A stretch of 64,000 nt of DNA, taken from the NCBI RefSeq assembly GCF_040546765.1, contig NZ_JBEPOK010000001.1, positions 434,001 to 498,000 on the forward strand, read 5' to 3'. Numbering within the stretch: position 1 is the stretch's first letter; the number at the start of each line of letters is the position of its first letter. The position numbers were made by a program, and so were the translations under genes. This document shows positions 42,527 to 51,224 of this stretch, piece after piece. Origin of the DNA: Arthrobacter sp. OAP107. Lineage in GTDB: Bacteria; Actinomycetota; Actinomycetes; Actinomycetales; Micrococcaceae. A model generated the notes under the pieces. That model worked only from the letters and a program-made list of their open reading frames with translations. It was not told the origin of the DNA and ran no database searches.

Positions 42527-43282
42527 ATGCCGTTTTCAGACTACTCAACCGCCCTCGTCACCGGCGCCTCAACCGGGATGGGAGCCGCCATCGCCGAGCG
42601 CCTCGCCAAGCGCGGACTCACCGTCCACGCCGTGGCCCGCAACGAGGAACGCCTGAACGACCTGGCCGACAAGACCGGCGCCATTCCCCACATCGTCGAC
42701 CTGACCGACACCGCGGCACTGACGGCCGCCGTCGGACATCTCGAAATCGACGTCCTGGTGAACTGCGCCGGCGTGTCCCGGCCCGGCAACATCCTGGACT
42801 CCTCGGCGAGCGACATCGACGAGCTCGTGGACGTCAACCTCCGCGGCCTGCTCCAGCTCACCAGGCTGGTCCTGCCGGGCATGGTGGAGCGCGACCGCGG
42901 CCACGTCATCAACATCAGCTCCATCGCAGGCCTGTACAACTTCTACGGCCACACCGTGTACCACGCCACCAAGGCAGCCGTGCACCAGATCTCCCGCCAG
43001 CTGCGCAACGACACCGTGGGCAAGCGCATCCGCGTCACCGAGATCTGCCCCGGACGCGTCGAGACGGAGATCTTCGGCCGCAACATGGGCGGCTCGCCCG
43101 AGGCCATGGAAGAGGCCTGGAAGACGTACTACGAAGGCTACGAATCCCTGACTACCGACGACATCGTCAACGCCATGGATTACGCCATCGAAACACCCCG
43201 CCACGTGAACGTGGGCATGCTGGAACTCATGCCCACGTTCCAGGTCCCCGGCGGCCTCACGTTCGACCGGCGCCCGGCCTAA
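42527..43282 (+). CDS. SDR-family oxidoreductase
   Basis: This 251-residue classical short-chain dehydrogenase has TGASTGMGAAIAERLAKRG (Rossmann TGxxxGxG), LVNCAGVSRPG (NAG-type block as NCAG), ISSIAG (catalytic Ser), and YHATKAAVH (Tyr and Lys of YxxxK). It follows the MFS gene by 27 bp with AGGAG upstream, and a strong terminator ends the operon right after it. It may act on a hydroxy or keto derivative of the substrate, for example a hydroxyproline- or oxoproline-type compound; this is inference. Confidence 0.9.
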   Translation: MPFSDYSTALVTGASTGMGAAIAERLAKRGLTVHAVARNEERLNDLADKTGAIPHIVDLTDTAALTAAVGHLEIDVLVNCAGVSRPGNILDSSASDIDELVDVNLRGLLQLTRLVLPGMVERDRGHVINISSIAGLYNFYGHTVYHATKAAVHQISRQLRNDTVGKRIRVTEICPGRVETEIFGRNMGGSPEAMEEAWKTYYEGYESLTTDDIVNAMDYAIETPRHVNVGMLELMPTFQVPGGLTFDRRPA

Positions 43283-43290
43283 GCTGCAAA

Positions 43291-43319
43291 GGCGGGGCCA
43301 GCCCAAAACTGGCCCCGCC
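43291..43319. terminator. terminator of pxp operon
   Basis: GGCGGGGCCAG pairs perfectly with CTGGCCCCGCC (11 bp, loop CCCAAAA) 8 bp after the SDR stop. Confidence 0.85.
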
Positions 43320-43357
43320 CTGTCCACCCCCAGCCCACCAGAATCGATAGGTTTCCG

Positions 43358-44302
43358 ATGCAACCAGTACGCACCGTCAGCTTCCCCGACCGGCAACTGC
43401 TCGCCGATCTCGCACCCCTTCCCGAGGGCCTGCGGGGTGTCGTCTGGGACATGAAGTCGGATCCCGAGGACGCGACGCTGGGAGAGATCGACGGCGTCAT
43501 CCTCCCGTACATCAACGCCGGCGCGGTTCTGGGATCCCTCGCCCAAGTGGACGAACTGAAGTTCGTCCAGACGCAGTCCACGGGATACGACGGCGTGATT
43601 GAGGCCGCCGGTCCGGCGGCCGGCGTCGCAAACGCCTCGGGCGTTCATGCGGCGGCGACGGCGGAACTGGCGGTGGGTTTGATCCTCGCCAAACTGCGGG
43701 GCATCGACCAGGCCGTCCGCGACCAGCAGTACGGCCTCTGGCGGCCGGAGCGGCGCCAGTCCCTCGCGGACCGCCGCGTGCTGCTGGTGGGCGTCGGCGG
43801 GATCGGGCACGAAATTGCCCGCCGCCTGGAGCCCTTCGAGGTCACGGTCACCCGGGTGGGAAGCACGGCGCGGACCGACGAGCACGGCGAGGTCCACGCC
43901 TCCGCGGACCTGCCCGCCCTTGCCGCCACGCACGACGTCCTGGTCACGGTGCTGCCGCTGAACGACCACACCCACCACCTGATCGGCGAGGAAGTCCTCG
44001 CCGCCCTCCCCGACGGCGCCCTCGTGGTGAACGTGGGACGCGGCCCGGTGGTGGACACGGCGGCCCTGACCAAGGAAGTCCTGTCCGGCCGGCTGCAGTG
44101 CGCCCTCGACGTCGTCGATCCCGAACCGCTGCCGCAGGACCATCCGCTGTGGTCCGCGCCCAACGCCCTGATCACGCCGCACGTCGGCGGCAACACGTCC
44201 GCCTTCGAGCCGCGGATCCTGAAGCTCCTGCGGCACCAGCTCGAAGCACTGGCCGCGGGAGAAGCCCCCGCCAACCTGGTTCAGAAGGGCCCCTTCGCAT
44301 GA
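43358..44302 (+). CDS. D-2-hydroxyacid dehydrogenase
   Basis: This 314-residue NAD(P)-dependent enzyme has VLLVGVGGIGHEIARRLEPF (GxGxxG), a basic/polar residue after strand 2, TVLPLNDHTHHLIGEEVLAALPDGALVVNVGRGPVVD (in part, containing the family Arg/NVGRG block) and DVVDPEPLPQDHPLWSAPNALITPHVGG (Glu and His). It reduces a 2-oxoacid or oxidises a D-2-hydroxyacid. Its stop overlaps the next SDR start by 4 bp, so it is cotranscribed with sugar-acid dehydrogenases. Confidence 0.9.
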   Translation: MQPVRTVSFPDRQLLADLAPLPEGLRGVVWDMKSDPEDATLGEIDGVILPYINAGAVLGSLAQVDELKFVQTQSTGYDGVIEAAGPAAGVANASGVHAAATAELAVGLILAKLRGIDQAVRDQQYGLWRPERRQSLADRRVLLVGVGGIGHEIARRLEPFEVTVTRVGSTARTDEHGEVHASADLPALAATHDVLVTVLPLNDHTHHLIGEEVLAALPDGALVVNVGRGPVVDTAALTKEVLSGRLQCALDVVDPEPLPQDHPLWSAPNALITPHVGGNTSAFEPRILKLLRHQLEALAAGEAPANLVQKGPFA

Positions 44303-45069
44303 CTTCACTTTTTGATTTGTCCGGGCGGGTTGCGTTGGTGACGGGTTCGAGCCGGGGGATTGGTAATGCGTTGGCGCGGGCGTTGGCGGATGCTGGTGCG
44401 ACGGTGGTGTTGAACGGTGTGAATGCGGAGCGGTTGAAGGCTGCCGAGGCGGCGATGGCGGCCGACTATGCGCCGGGCCGGGTGCACAGTGTGGCGTTTG
44501 ATGTTACCTCCGATGCTGAGGCCGCGGCGGGTGTGGCGTGGGTGGAGGAGCAGGTGGGTCCGTTGGAGGTGCTGGTGAACAATGCCGGGATCCAGCACCG
44601 GGTGCCGATGCTGGAGTTGGACGTGGCGGACTGGGAGCGGGTGATCTCCACTGACCTGACCAGCGCTTTTTTGGTGGGGCGGGAGGCGGCCCGGCACATG
44701 ATCGGGCGGGGTCACGGGAAGATCATCAATATTTGTTCGGTGCAGACGGATCTGGCCCGGCCCACGATCGCCCCGTATGTCGCGGCGAAGGGCGGGCTGC
44801 GGAACCTGACCCGGGCGATGACGGCGGAGTGGGCGGGCTCGGGGTTGCAGATCAACGGGATCGCGCCGGGGTATATCCATACCGAGATGACGCAGAACCT
44901 GGTCGATGACCCGGACTTTAATGCCTGGATCCTGGGCCGGACCCCGGCCGCGCGGTGGGGCACGGTGCAGGATCTGGCCGGGCCGGCGGTGTGGCTGGCC
45001 TCGGCGGGTTCTGATTTTGTGAACGGGCAGACGATCTTTATCGACGGCGGAATGACGGTGGTGGTCTGA
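44299..45069 (+). CDS. SDR, gluconate 5-dehydrogenase-like
   Basis: This 256-residue SDR closely resembles gluconate 5-dehydrogenase/IdnO: LFDLSGRVALVTGSSRGIG, LVNNAGIQHRVPM, NICSVQTDLARPTIAPYVAAKGGL (in part, with Ser and YxxxK), INGIAPGYIHTEMTQ. It would interconvert a 5-keto sugar acid and gluconate. Translationally coupled at both ends (ATGA with the upstream gene, TGATG with the next). Its codons are strongly G- or T-ending, unlike the C-ending genes on either side, which hints at a different origin. Confidence 0.9.
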   Translation: MTSLFDLSGRVALVTGSSRGIGNALARALADAGATVVLNGVNAERLKAAEAAMAADYAPGRVHSVAFDVTSDAEAAAGVAWVEEQVGPLEVLVNNAGIQHRVPMLELDVADWERVISTDLTSAFLVGREAARHMIGRGHGKIINICSVQTDLARPTIAPYVAAKGGLRNLTRAMTAEWAGSGLQINGIAPGYIHTEMTQNLVDDPDFNAWILGRTPAARWGTVQDLAGPAVWLASAGSDFVNGQTIFIDGGMTVVV

Positions 45070-46181
45070 TGACGCACCCAGCAGCAACAGAAAATGCTTC
45101 GGCGGCGGATGCCGTGTTGCCGGTGTCGGGTCCGGCGGTGGTCGCGCACGGCAAGGGGGACCTGCGGGTCGATGACCTGCCGCTGAAGGCCCCGGGGCCG
45201 GATGAGGCGGTGGTCGAGGTGCTGTACGGGGGGATTTGCGGGTCGGACCTGCATTACTGGCTGCACGGCGCGGCGGGCGAGTCGATCCTGAAGGCGCCCC
45301 TGGTTTTGGGGCATGAGATTTCCGGCCGGGTGGTCCGGGCCGCGGCCAACGGTGCGGGGCCGGTGGCGGGGACGCCGGTGGCGGTGCACCCGGCCACCCC
45401 GGGCCCCGGTGCGGGTCCGGACGCGCCCCGGTATCCGGCGGAGCGGCCGAACCTGTCCCCGGGCTGCACCTACCTGGGGTCCGCGGCGCGGTATCCGCAC
45501 ACGGACGGGGCGTTCAGCCGGTACGTGAACCTGCCGGTGCGGATGCTCCGGCCCCTGCCGGACACCCTGGACCTGCGCACCGCTGCGCTGATCGAACCGG
45601 CGTCCGTGGCGTGGCACGCGGTGGCGCGGGCCGGGGACGTGGCCGGCAAGACCGCGCTGGTGATCGGGTCCGGCCCGATCGGGGCGTTGGCGGTCGCGGT
45701 CCTCAAACGCGCCGGCGCGGCCCGGATCGTCGCGGTCGACATGCACGCCAAACCGTTGGAGATCGCCGCGGCGGTGGGCGCGGACGAGGTCCTGACCGCC
45801 ACCGACACGGAAGCGATCAACGCGGTCCAGGCCGACGTCGTGATCGAGTCCTCCGGGAACCACCACGGCCTGGCCTCCGCGATCCAGGGCGCGGCCAGGG
45901 GCGGGACCGTGGTCATGGTCGGGCTGCTGCCCACCGGTCCCCAGCCGGTCCTGATCTCCCTGGCCATCACCCGCGAACTGGACCTCAAAGGCTCGTTCCG
46001 GTTCAACGACGAAATCGACGAGGTCATCACCGCCCTCGCCGACGGCACCCTCAGCATCGGCCCGGTCATCACCCACGACTACCCCGTCACCGAGGCCCTC
46101 GCCGCCTTCGACATCGCCCGCAACTCCGCCCAATCCGGCAAAGTCCTCCTCAACTTCGCCGGTGGGAGGCAACGTCCGTGA
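45069..46181 (+). CDS. zinc alcohol dehydrogenase, L-idonate 5-dehydrogenase-like
   Basis: This 370-residue medium-chain dehydrogenase has YGGICGSDLHYWLHG (catalytic zinc Cys and the GSDxH pattern), PLVLGHEISGRVV (zinc His and Glu) and ALVIGSGPIGALAVAVLKRAGAARIVAVD (Rossmann, in part). The structural four-cysteine zinc loop is reduced: only one Cys is seen in RPNLSPGCTYLG, as in IdnD-type enzymes. With the SDR it would form the idonate/5-ketogluconate/gluconate route. Codon use changes from G-ending to C-ending along the gene. Confidence 0.9.
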   Translation: MTHPAATENASAADAVLPVSGPAVVAHGKGDLRVDDLPLKAPGPDEAVVEVLYGGICGSDLHYWLHGAAGESILKAPLVLGHEISGRVVRAAANGAGPVAGTPVAVHPATPGPGAGPDAPRYPAERPNLSPGCTYLGSAARYPHTDGAFSRYVNLPVRMLRPLPDTLDLRTAALIEPASVAWHAVARAGDVAGKTALVIGSGPIGALAVAVLKRAGAARIVAVDMHAKPLEIAAAVGADEVLTATDTEAINAVQADVVIESSGNHHGLASAIQGAARGGTVVMVGLLPTGPQPVLISLAITRELDLKGSFRFNDEIDEVITALADGTLSIGPVITHDYPVTEALAAFDIARNSAQSGKVLLNFAGGRQRP

Positions 46182-46220
46182 GCTGGAACGGCGCGGGCTG
46201 CAGCTGAGTCGGGTCTGAGG

Positions 46221-46673
46221 CTAGCGCTGCGGCTGGATCCCGTTGCCGGCGCCCTTGGCGATTTTCACCTCGGTGTTGATGATTTCCGCAGAGCACTGGA
46301 ATTGCGCGTTGCAGCTTTGCAGCACGATGGTGGCCGCGGCCGTGCCCTCGTTGAACGCCATCACGTTGGGAACAACCCGGATGGTGGCGGTCTGGGCCTT
46401 CCTGGTGCAGGTGAGCTCCGCGTTTCCAAGGCCGCCGGCGATCCGGCCGTCGCTGACCCTTTGGGTCAGCTGGATGACGGGTACCGCGGTGAACAGGGCG
46501 GGGTCGGTGTCGCAGACGAAGGAGACGGGAATATCGACGGCGGCGCCGTCGGCGACGAGGATTCCGGGTCCCGCGCTGACGAGCGTTGCGGGGGCTGCGT
46601 GGACGGGGGCGGCGATGCCCATGAGGCCGGCGGCGAGTGCGACGGCGGTGAGGCGGCTTCTGGTGCCTAACAT
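46221..46673 (-). CDS. small secreted protein, unknown
   Basis: This 150-residue protein has a signal peptide (residues 1-27, ending PVHAAP) and four cysteines in the mature part (CDTD, LTCTRK, QSCN, QCSAE), which could form two disulfides outside the cell. ATG 46673 has GGGGAG upstream. The body alternates beta-like strands, as in small immunoglobulin-like domains. It is convergent with the idonate dehydrogenase gene. No family is recognised. Confidence 0.8.
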   Translation of the reverse strand: MLGTRSRLTAVALAAGLMGIAAPVHAAPATLVSAGPGILVADGAAVDIPVSFVCDTDPALFTAVPVIQLTQRVSDGRIAGGLGNAELTCTRKAQTATIRVVPNVMAFNEGTAAATIVLQSCNAQFQCSAEIINTEVKIAKGAGNGIQPQR

Positions 46674-47004
46674 CAGGTTCTCCCCTGGATAAAGGGTGGC
46701 GTTAATCGAAGCGTGGCGCCCTGCCTGCCGTGGGTTGTGCCGGCGCGGCGACCGGGCGCCTGAAAAAACGGGCCCATGGTTGTACGGTTCATGGCCCCTG
46801 ACGGCGGCGCCGATTGGGGTGCCGCGCTGTACAGCCAAACATCGGACACTGCCAAACATCCGGCGCGGGCGAAAGTCCGGCTGGCCGCACAGTACTCATG
46901 TCCCGGTCGCGCTGACAAGAGCCAAATATAAAGGAAGCGGACGACGGCGGGAGGTCCCGCCGTCGTCCGCTTCCTTTTGTGCGTTATTGGCTGGCGCCAG
47001 AGGC
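46674..47004. other. gene-free region with one long hairpin
   Basis: No convincing gene is present. It contains the leader of the secreted-protein gene on the minus side and the long hairpin at 46930-46977 that ends the DUF3100 operon. Confidence 0.6.
46930..46977. terminator. 23-bp perfect hairpin of the GACGACGG family
   Basis: The arm from 46930 to 46952 (core GCGGACGACGGCGGGA) pairs without mismatch with 46955-46977, leaving only GG between the arms. It lies 27 bp beyond the stop of the DUF3100 gene. T-rich flanks on both strands suit a bidirectional terminator. Confidence 0.85.
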
Positions 47005-48414
47005 TTAATGCCACAGCCCGAGGGCGAACTCCGCGATCACGGTGGACAGCAGGAACGATGCGGTGACTGCCAGCAGGCCCACCGGGATGATCTTCCAGCC
47101 GATGTTTTTCAGCAGCGGGATGTCCTTGCCCAGCGACAGGCCGGCGAGCGTCAGCATGACCGTGGCGATCGAGAGGAAGTCCACCGACTTGATGGGGCCA
47201 TTCAGTGCCGCCGATCCGAAGAACCAGGGGCTGGAGATGTAGGCGCCGATCGTGGTGATGTAGACGATGGCCGAGATCTTCTTGGTGAGCTTGGCAAGGG
47301 CAATGCTGACCAGGACGAGGGCCAGCATGATGGCGTACCCGGCGACGATGGTGAGGCTGAACCCCTTGGCCGCGATCGAGGCCGTGCCGATGCCGAGGAC
47401 AGTCAGGACCGAAAGGGACAGCCACAGCGGCAAGTGCATGGCCGCCGAAGACGCGGCCACCCGTTCGCGGAAGCGGCGGTTCTCCTCGGCCTGGGCTGCC
47501 TCCCGGGCGGCGTCCGTGCCGCCTTCTCCGCTGCCGGTGCCGCGGAGCTCCGTTTCCGCACGCTGTGCTGGGGCGCCGGCCGGAACGGCGGCTTCCTCCC
47601 GGGTCTGCCTGCGGGTGAGGACCCGGTAGAAACGGTCCGCCAGCGGCAGGGCCAGGTAGATGCCGACGTAGACACCCAGGATGGTGGTGATCAGGTTGGA
47701 GATGGCCGCCATGCCCAGGATGGCCTCCTGGTCGCCGGGGTAGGCGGCGATAATACTGGCGGAGGACGCCGCCATCATGGACCCGGACCCCACGCCGGCA
47801 CCCATGGCCAGGGCCAGGGGGTCAAAGATCCTCCAGTTGGAGATCAGGGACGTCAGCAAAGTGATGTACACGGCGCCGAACAGGGTGCCGAAGACGTACA
47901 TGGCCAGGACGCCGCGGTACTGGTCCGAGTCGGGGCCGTATTTTTCGGAGACCATGGCGAAGGACGGTTCGCGGTCAAGCGAGAACGTGGCCCCGACGGT
48001 CGCCTTGCCCATACGGAGCACCACGGCCAGCGGGAGGGCCAGCGCAATGGTGCCCAGCAGGTGGCCCACCTCCTGCAGCAGCAGTGCCGGGCCGGCCTTG
48101 AGCAGGGTGGGCAGGCTGGGCCCGATGTTGAACGCCAGCCGGGCCACAAGCAACAGCACGGCAACGCCGACCAGGGCGGCGGCGACCCGCTGCAGGTCCA
48201 GTCCCAGCGGCTTGAATTTCTGGACGGATACCAGCAGGCCGAGGATGAGGCCCCAGACCATGGGGAAGATGACGATCGCGCCGATGCCGACGTCGATCTT
48301 CGCCTGGCCGATCAGCTGGACCGCCAGCGCAATGACGAAGGCCAGCGCTGCGATGGGAAGCGTGAGCCGGGTACCGGCTTTGTCTGTCCGCGCGGGTGTT
48401 GTGCTGGTGCTCAT
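47005..48414 (-). CDS. DUF3100-type membrane protein
   Basis: This 469-residue membrane protein has about 10-12 helices in two halves joined by a hydrophilic loop (about residues 265-310, acidic, TELRGTGSGEGGTDAAREAA). GAGVGSGSMMAASSASIIAAYPG and the early LPIAALAFVIALAVQLIGQAKIDVG (in part) match the DUF3100 pattern as I know it. Its start overlaps the stop of the M20 amidohydrolase by 4 bp. DUF3100 proteins are often found beside such amidohydrolases and are presumed carriers for their substrate or product; this is not proven. Confidence 0.88.
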   Translation of the reverse strand: MSTSTTPARTDKAGTRLTLPIAALAFVIALAVQLIGQAKIDVGIGAIVIFPMVWGLILGLLVSVQKFKPLGLDLQRVAAALVGVAVLLLVARLAFNIGPSLPTLLKAGPALLLQEVGHLLGTIALALPLAVVLRMGKATVGATFSLDREPSFAMVSEKYGPDSDQYRGVLAMYVFGTLFGAVYITLLTSLISNWRIFDPLALAMGAGVGSGSMMAASSASIIAAYPGDQEAILGMAAISNLITTILGVYVGIYLALPLADRFYRVLTRRQTREEAAVPAGAPAQRAETELRGTGSGEGGTDAAREAAQAEENRRFRERVAASSAAMHLPLWLSLSVLTVLGIGTASIAAKGFSLTIVAGYAIMLALVLVSIALAKLTKKISAIVYITTIGAYISSPWFFGSAALNGPIKSVDFLSIATVMLTLAGLSLGKDIPLLKNIGWKIIPVGLLAVTASFLLSTVIAEFALGLWH

Positions 48415-49643
48415 GGTGTGCCTTCCTGTGTGACGGTCTGACGGCGGTAAGCCGCTTTGCTCAGGCGTGCCCTTTCGGTGGGGGTGGTGGCCGCAGCGGC
48501 GATGGTCCAGGCCAGCGCGGTGGCAGCCTCGAACATCACGGCGTAGGCCTCCGGGGAGTCTGCCAGTGCGGCAAAGGCGTGGGAGTGGATGGGGACGTCC
48601 GCACCGGGAATACTTAGCCAAGGGTGCAGGCTCGGGATGACCTGGGAGATGTTGCCCATGTCCGTGGAGCCGCCGCTGATGCCCGCCGAGGGCGAGGTGT
48701 CCTTGCCGAACACGTCCATGGCCTCGGTCCAGTGGGCTGCCAGGGCGTCGTCCTGGATCAGCGGTTCGTAGAGCGGCTCCGTGTCCTCGAAGGCCAGCGT
48801 GGCGCCGGTAGCCAGGGCCGCCCCCTCGAAACAGCGGCGCACGCGCTTCAGCAGTGCTTCGAATTCCATCAGCGTGAAGGCCCGGCATTCAAACTCCACC
48901 ACCGCCCGCTCCGGAATGATGTTGGTAACGTGGCCGCCCTCTGCGACGTACATGGCGACGCGGTGGTCGCCGGGAATCTGCTGGCGCAGCAGTCCCACCG
49001 CCACCTGGCTCAGTACGGCGGCGTCCGCGGCGTTCACGCCCTGGTGCGGGGCGGCCGCAGCATGGGCTGCCTTTCCCGTGAAGACGGCCCGGTACCGGCC
49101 CACCGCCTGGGCGCTGGTGCCCGCCGGGTTGTACGTCACCCCGTCCTGGACCGGATGAACCATCAGGGCGAGGCTGACGCCGTCGAACGCGCCCCGTTCC
49201 AGCAGGAGCGCCTTGCCGCCGCCGTGTTCCTCGGCGGGCGTTCCGATGGTCTTCAGGGTGATGCCAAGCTCATCGACGAGCGGCCGCAGGGCAAGGGCCG
49301 CGCCCACGGAGGCGCCCGCGATCAGGTTGTGGCCGCAGGCATGGCCGATGTCCGGGAGTGCGTCGTATTCCACGCACAGCGCCACCGTAAGGTCGCCGCT
49401 GCCGGCCGTGGCGGTGAACGCCGTGGGTAGTCCGCCGGTGCCGCGTTCCACCTCGAAGCCGCCCTCAGCCAGCAGGCCGGCTGCCGCGGCCGCCGAGTGG
49501 ACCTCCTCGAAGGACACCTCCTTGAGGGCGTGGATCTGCCGGGCCATGGCCAGCACCCGCGGTTTCCAGGTGGTGACGCCCTCGGCAAGGGCGGCGCGGA
49601 GGCTCTGCACGGCAGGCGCTGGTTCTTTCGCTTCCATCAACAT
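48411..49643 (-). CDS. M20-family amidohydrolase (AbgB/aminoacylase-like)
   Basis: This 410-residue peptidase M20 protein has VEYDALPDIGHACGHNLIAGASVGAA (in part, metal-binding block), GTPAEEHGGGK (catalytic Glu region), a dimerisation/lid domain (KAAHAAAAPHQGVNAADA) and SGGSTDMGNISQVIPSLHPWLSI (in part). It is nearest to indole-acetyl-amino acid or aminobenzoyl-glutamate hydrolases and should cleave an N-acyl or amide bond. It is cotranscribed with the DUF3100 protein, an aldehyde dehydrogenase and a reductase. Confidence 0.93.
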   Translation of the reverse strand: MLMEAKEPAPAVQSLRAALAEGVTTWKPRVLAMARQIHALKEVSFEEVHSAAAAAGLLAEGGFEVERGTGGLPTAFTATAGSGDLTVALCVEYDALPDIGHACGHNLIAGASVGAALALRPLVDELGITLKTIGTPAEEHGGGKALLLERGAFDGVSLALMVHPVQDGVTYNPAGTSAQAVGRYRAVFTGKAAHAAAAPHQGVNAADAAVLSQVAVGLLRQQIPGDHRVAMYVAEGGHVTNIIPERAVVEFECRAFTLMEFEALLKRVRRCFEGAALATGATLAFEDTEPLYEPLIQDDALAAHWTEAMDVFGKDTSPSAGISGGSTDMGNISQVIPSLHPWLSIPGADVPIHSHAFAALADSPEAYAVMFEAATALAWTIAAAATTPTERARLSKAAYRRQTVTQEGTP

Positions 49644-49649
49644 GCCTGC

Positions 49650-51197
49650 CTAGTAGGAGAGGGACGGGAACGGGGCGCCGGCTGCACGGGTGGGCACCCA
49701 GACGGCTTTGGTCTGCGTGTACTCGTCCAGGACGCCGGGACCGGAGGAGCGGCCGTGGCCGGAGTCGCCGAAGCCGCCGAACGGAACGGCCACATGGATG
49801 GTCTTGTAGGAGTTGATCCAGAATGTGCCTGCCCTCACCTGGCGTGCCACGTGGTGGGCGCGGGAAATGTCCGAGGTCCACACCGCGCCGGCCAGGCCGA
49901 AGTTGGTGTTGTTAGCCCGGGCAATCGCCTCGGCTTCCGTGTCGAAGGCGTCCGCCCCGACGACGGGCCCAAAGACCTCAGTGGTTTCCAGGCGGTTCTG
50001 CGGCGTCACGCCGTCGAGCAGGGTGGGCATCACCCAGTGGCCGCCGGCCAGCGGCGACCCGGCCAGGGCGTCGGGAAGCGTTCCGCCCGTGACCCGGCGT
50101 CCGCCGTCGTTCATTCCTGCCTCGATGAGCGAGGTGACCGTGGCGAACTGCTGGGCCGTGATGATGGGGCCGACTTCGGTGTCCGCGCTCAGCGGGTCGC
50201 CGACGCGCAGCCGGGCCGCCTTGCTGGCGACCAGCTCCACGAACTGTGCGTGCACGCTGCGCTCCACCAGGAGCCGCGACCCGGCCACGCAGGACTGCCC
50301 GGCGCCGGAGAAGATGGCGGCTATGGCGCCGTCGGCGGCGCGTTCCAGATCCGCGTCGGCGAAGACAAGGTTGGCGCTCTTGCCACCGAGTTCCAGGAGG
50401 GCGGGAATGCCGGCCTGCGCGGCCGCGACGGCCACCCGGCGCCCGGTGGGGACGGAGCCGATGAAGCTGACCTTGCCCACGCGCCGGTCGCTGGTGAGGG
50501 CCGCGCCCACTGTCTGTCCCAGCCCGGCCGCGACGTTGAAGACACCTGCCGGCAGTCCGGCCTCGTGCGCGAGCTGGGCGAGGCGGACGGACGAGGCGGG
50601 CGTGAATTCGCTGGGCTTGATGATCACGGCGTTGCCGGCGGCCAGCGGCGCGGCGGAGTTCCAGCCGGCGGTGAACAGGGGCGCGTTCCAGGGGGTGATG
50701 GCCACGACGACGCCCCAGGGAACGCGTTCGGTGTAGGTGTGCCAGGGGCCGGGGACGGGGATGGTCTGGCCGGTCAACTTGTCGGCCCAGCCGGCGTAGT
50801 AGCCGTACATCTCGGCGACCTTGGCGGCTTCCACGCGGGCGTCGCGGATGGGCTTTCCGGTGGTGGCTGACTCGAGGATGGCCAGTTCCTCCGCATGCGC
50901 TTCAACCGTGCGGCTGACGTTGCGGAGGATGGCGGCCCGTTCGAAGCCGTTGAGTTCACCCCAGATTTTGGCCCCGGCGACGGAGCTTTCCAGGATGGCG
51001 TTGGCGCCCTCGGCGCCGGGGTCGGCGTAAGTGGCGAATGGTTCGCCGGTGGCCGCAGCGGTGAGGGTGATGTTCTCGCCGCTGCCGGGGACGGTCCTGC
51101 CGTCAAGGAATGCTTCGAGGCCGGCAGGGAAGGCCGCGTCCAGGACGGCGCGGGCGGTTGCCGCTGACGAGGAGGTGGGTGCTGTGGCGGTGCTCAA
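49650..51197 (-). CDS. aldehyde dehydrogenase family protein
   Basis: This 515-residue NAD(P)-dependent aldehyde dehydrogenase has the catalytic Cys303 in GAGQSCVAGSRL, general-base Glu269 in LELGGKSANLVF, ITPWNAPLF at the cofactor site and VFGPVVGADAF near the end. TTG 51197 has AGAGGA upstream. It should oxidise an aldehyde released in the pathway, for example after the M20 hydrolase acts. It lies 6 bp before the M20 start in the same operon. Confidence 0.94.
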   Translation of the reverse strand: MSTATAPTSSSAATARAVLDAAFPAGLEAFLDGRTVPGSGENITLTAAATGEPFATYADPGAEGANAILESSVAGAKIWGELNGFERAAILRNVSRTVEAHAEELAILESATTGKPIRDARVEAAKVAEMYGYYAGWADKLTGQTIPVPGPWHTYTERVPWGVVVAITPWNAPLFTAGWNSAAPLAAGNAVIIKPSEFTPASSVRLAQLAHEAGLPAGVFNVAAGLGQTVGAALTSDRRVGKVSFIGSVPTGRRVAVAAAQAGIPALLELGGKSANLVFADADLERAADGAIAAIFSGAGQSCVAGSRLLVERSVHAQFVELVASKAARLRVGDPLSADTEVGPIITAQQFATVTSLIEAGMNDGGRRVTGGTLPDALAGSPLAGGHWVMPTLLDGVTPQNRLETTEVFGPVVGADAFDTEAEAIARANNTNFGLAGAVWTSDISRAHHVARQVRAGTFWINSYKTIHVAVPFGGFGDSGHGRSSGPGVLDEYTQTKAVWVPTRAAGAPFPSLSY

Positions 51198-51224
51198 GGT
51201 GGTGGTCCTCTTTGTTGGGGGGGC

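Noticed and set aside
42569..44308. 579-codon minus-strand frame over the SDR and hydroxyacid dehydrogenase genes
   Set aside because: Spans two real plus-strand genes and a terminator; no domain seen.
48414..48888. Extension of the DUF3100 gene to 627 codons
   Set aside because: The upstream part is the M20 gene in another frame; MSTSTTP at 48414 is the natural start with a 4-bp overlap.
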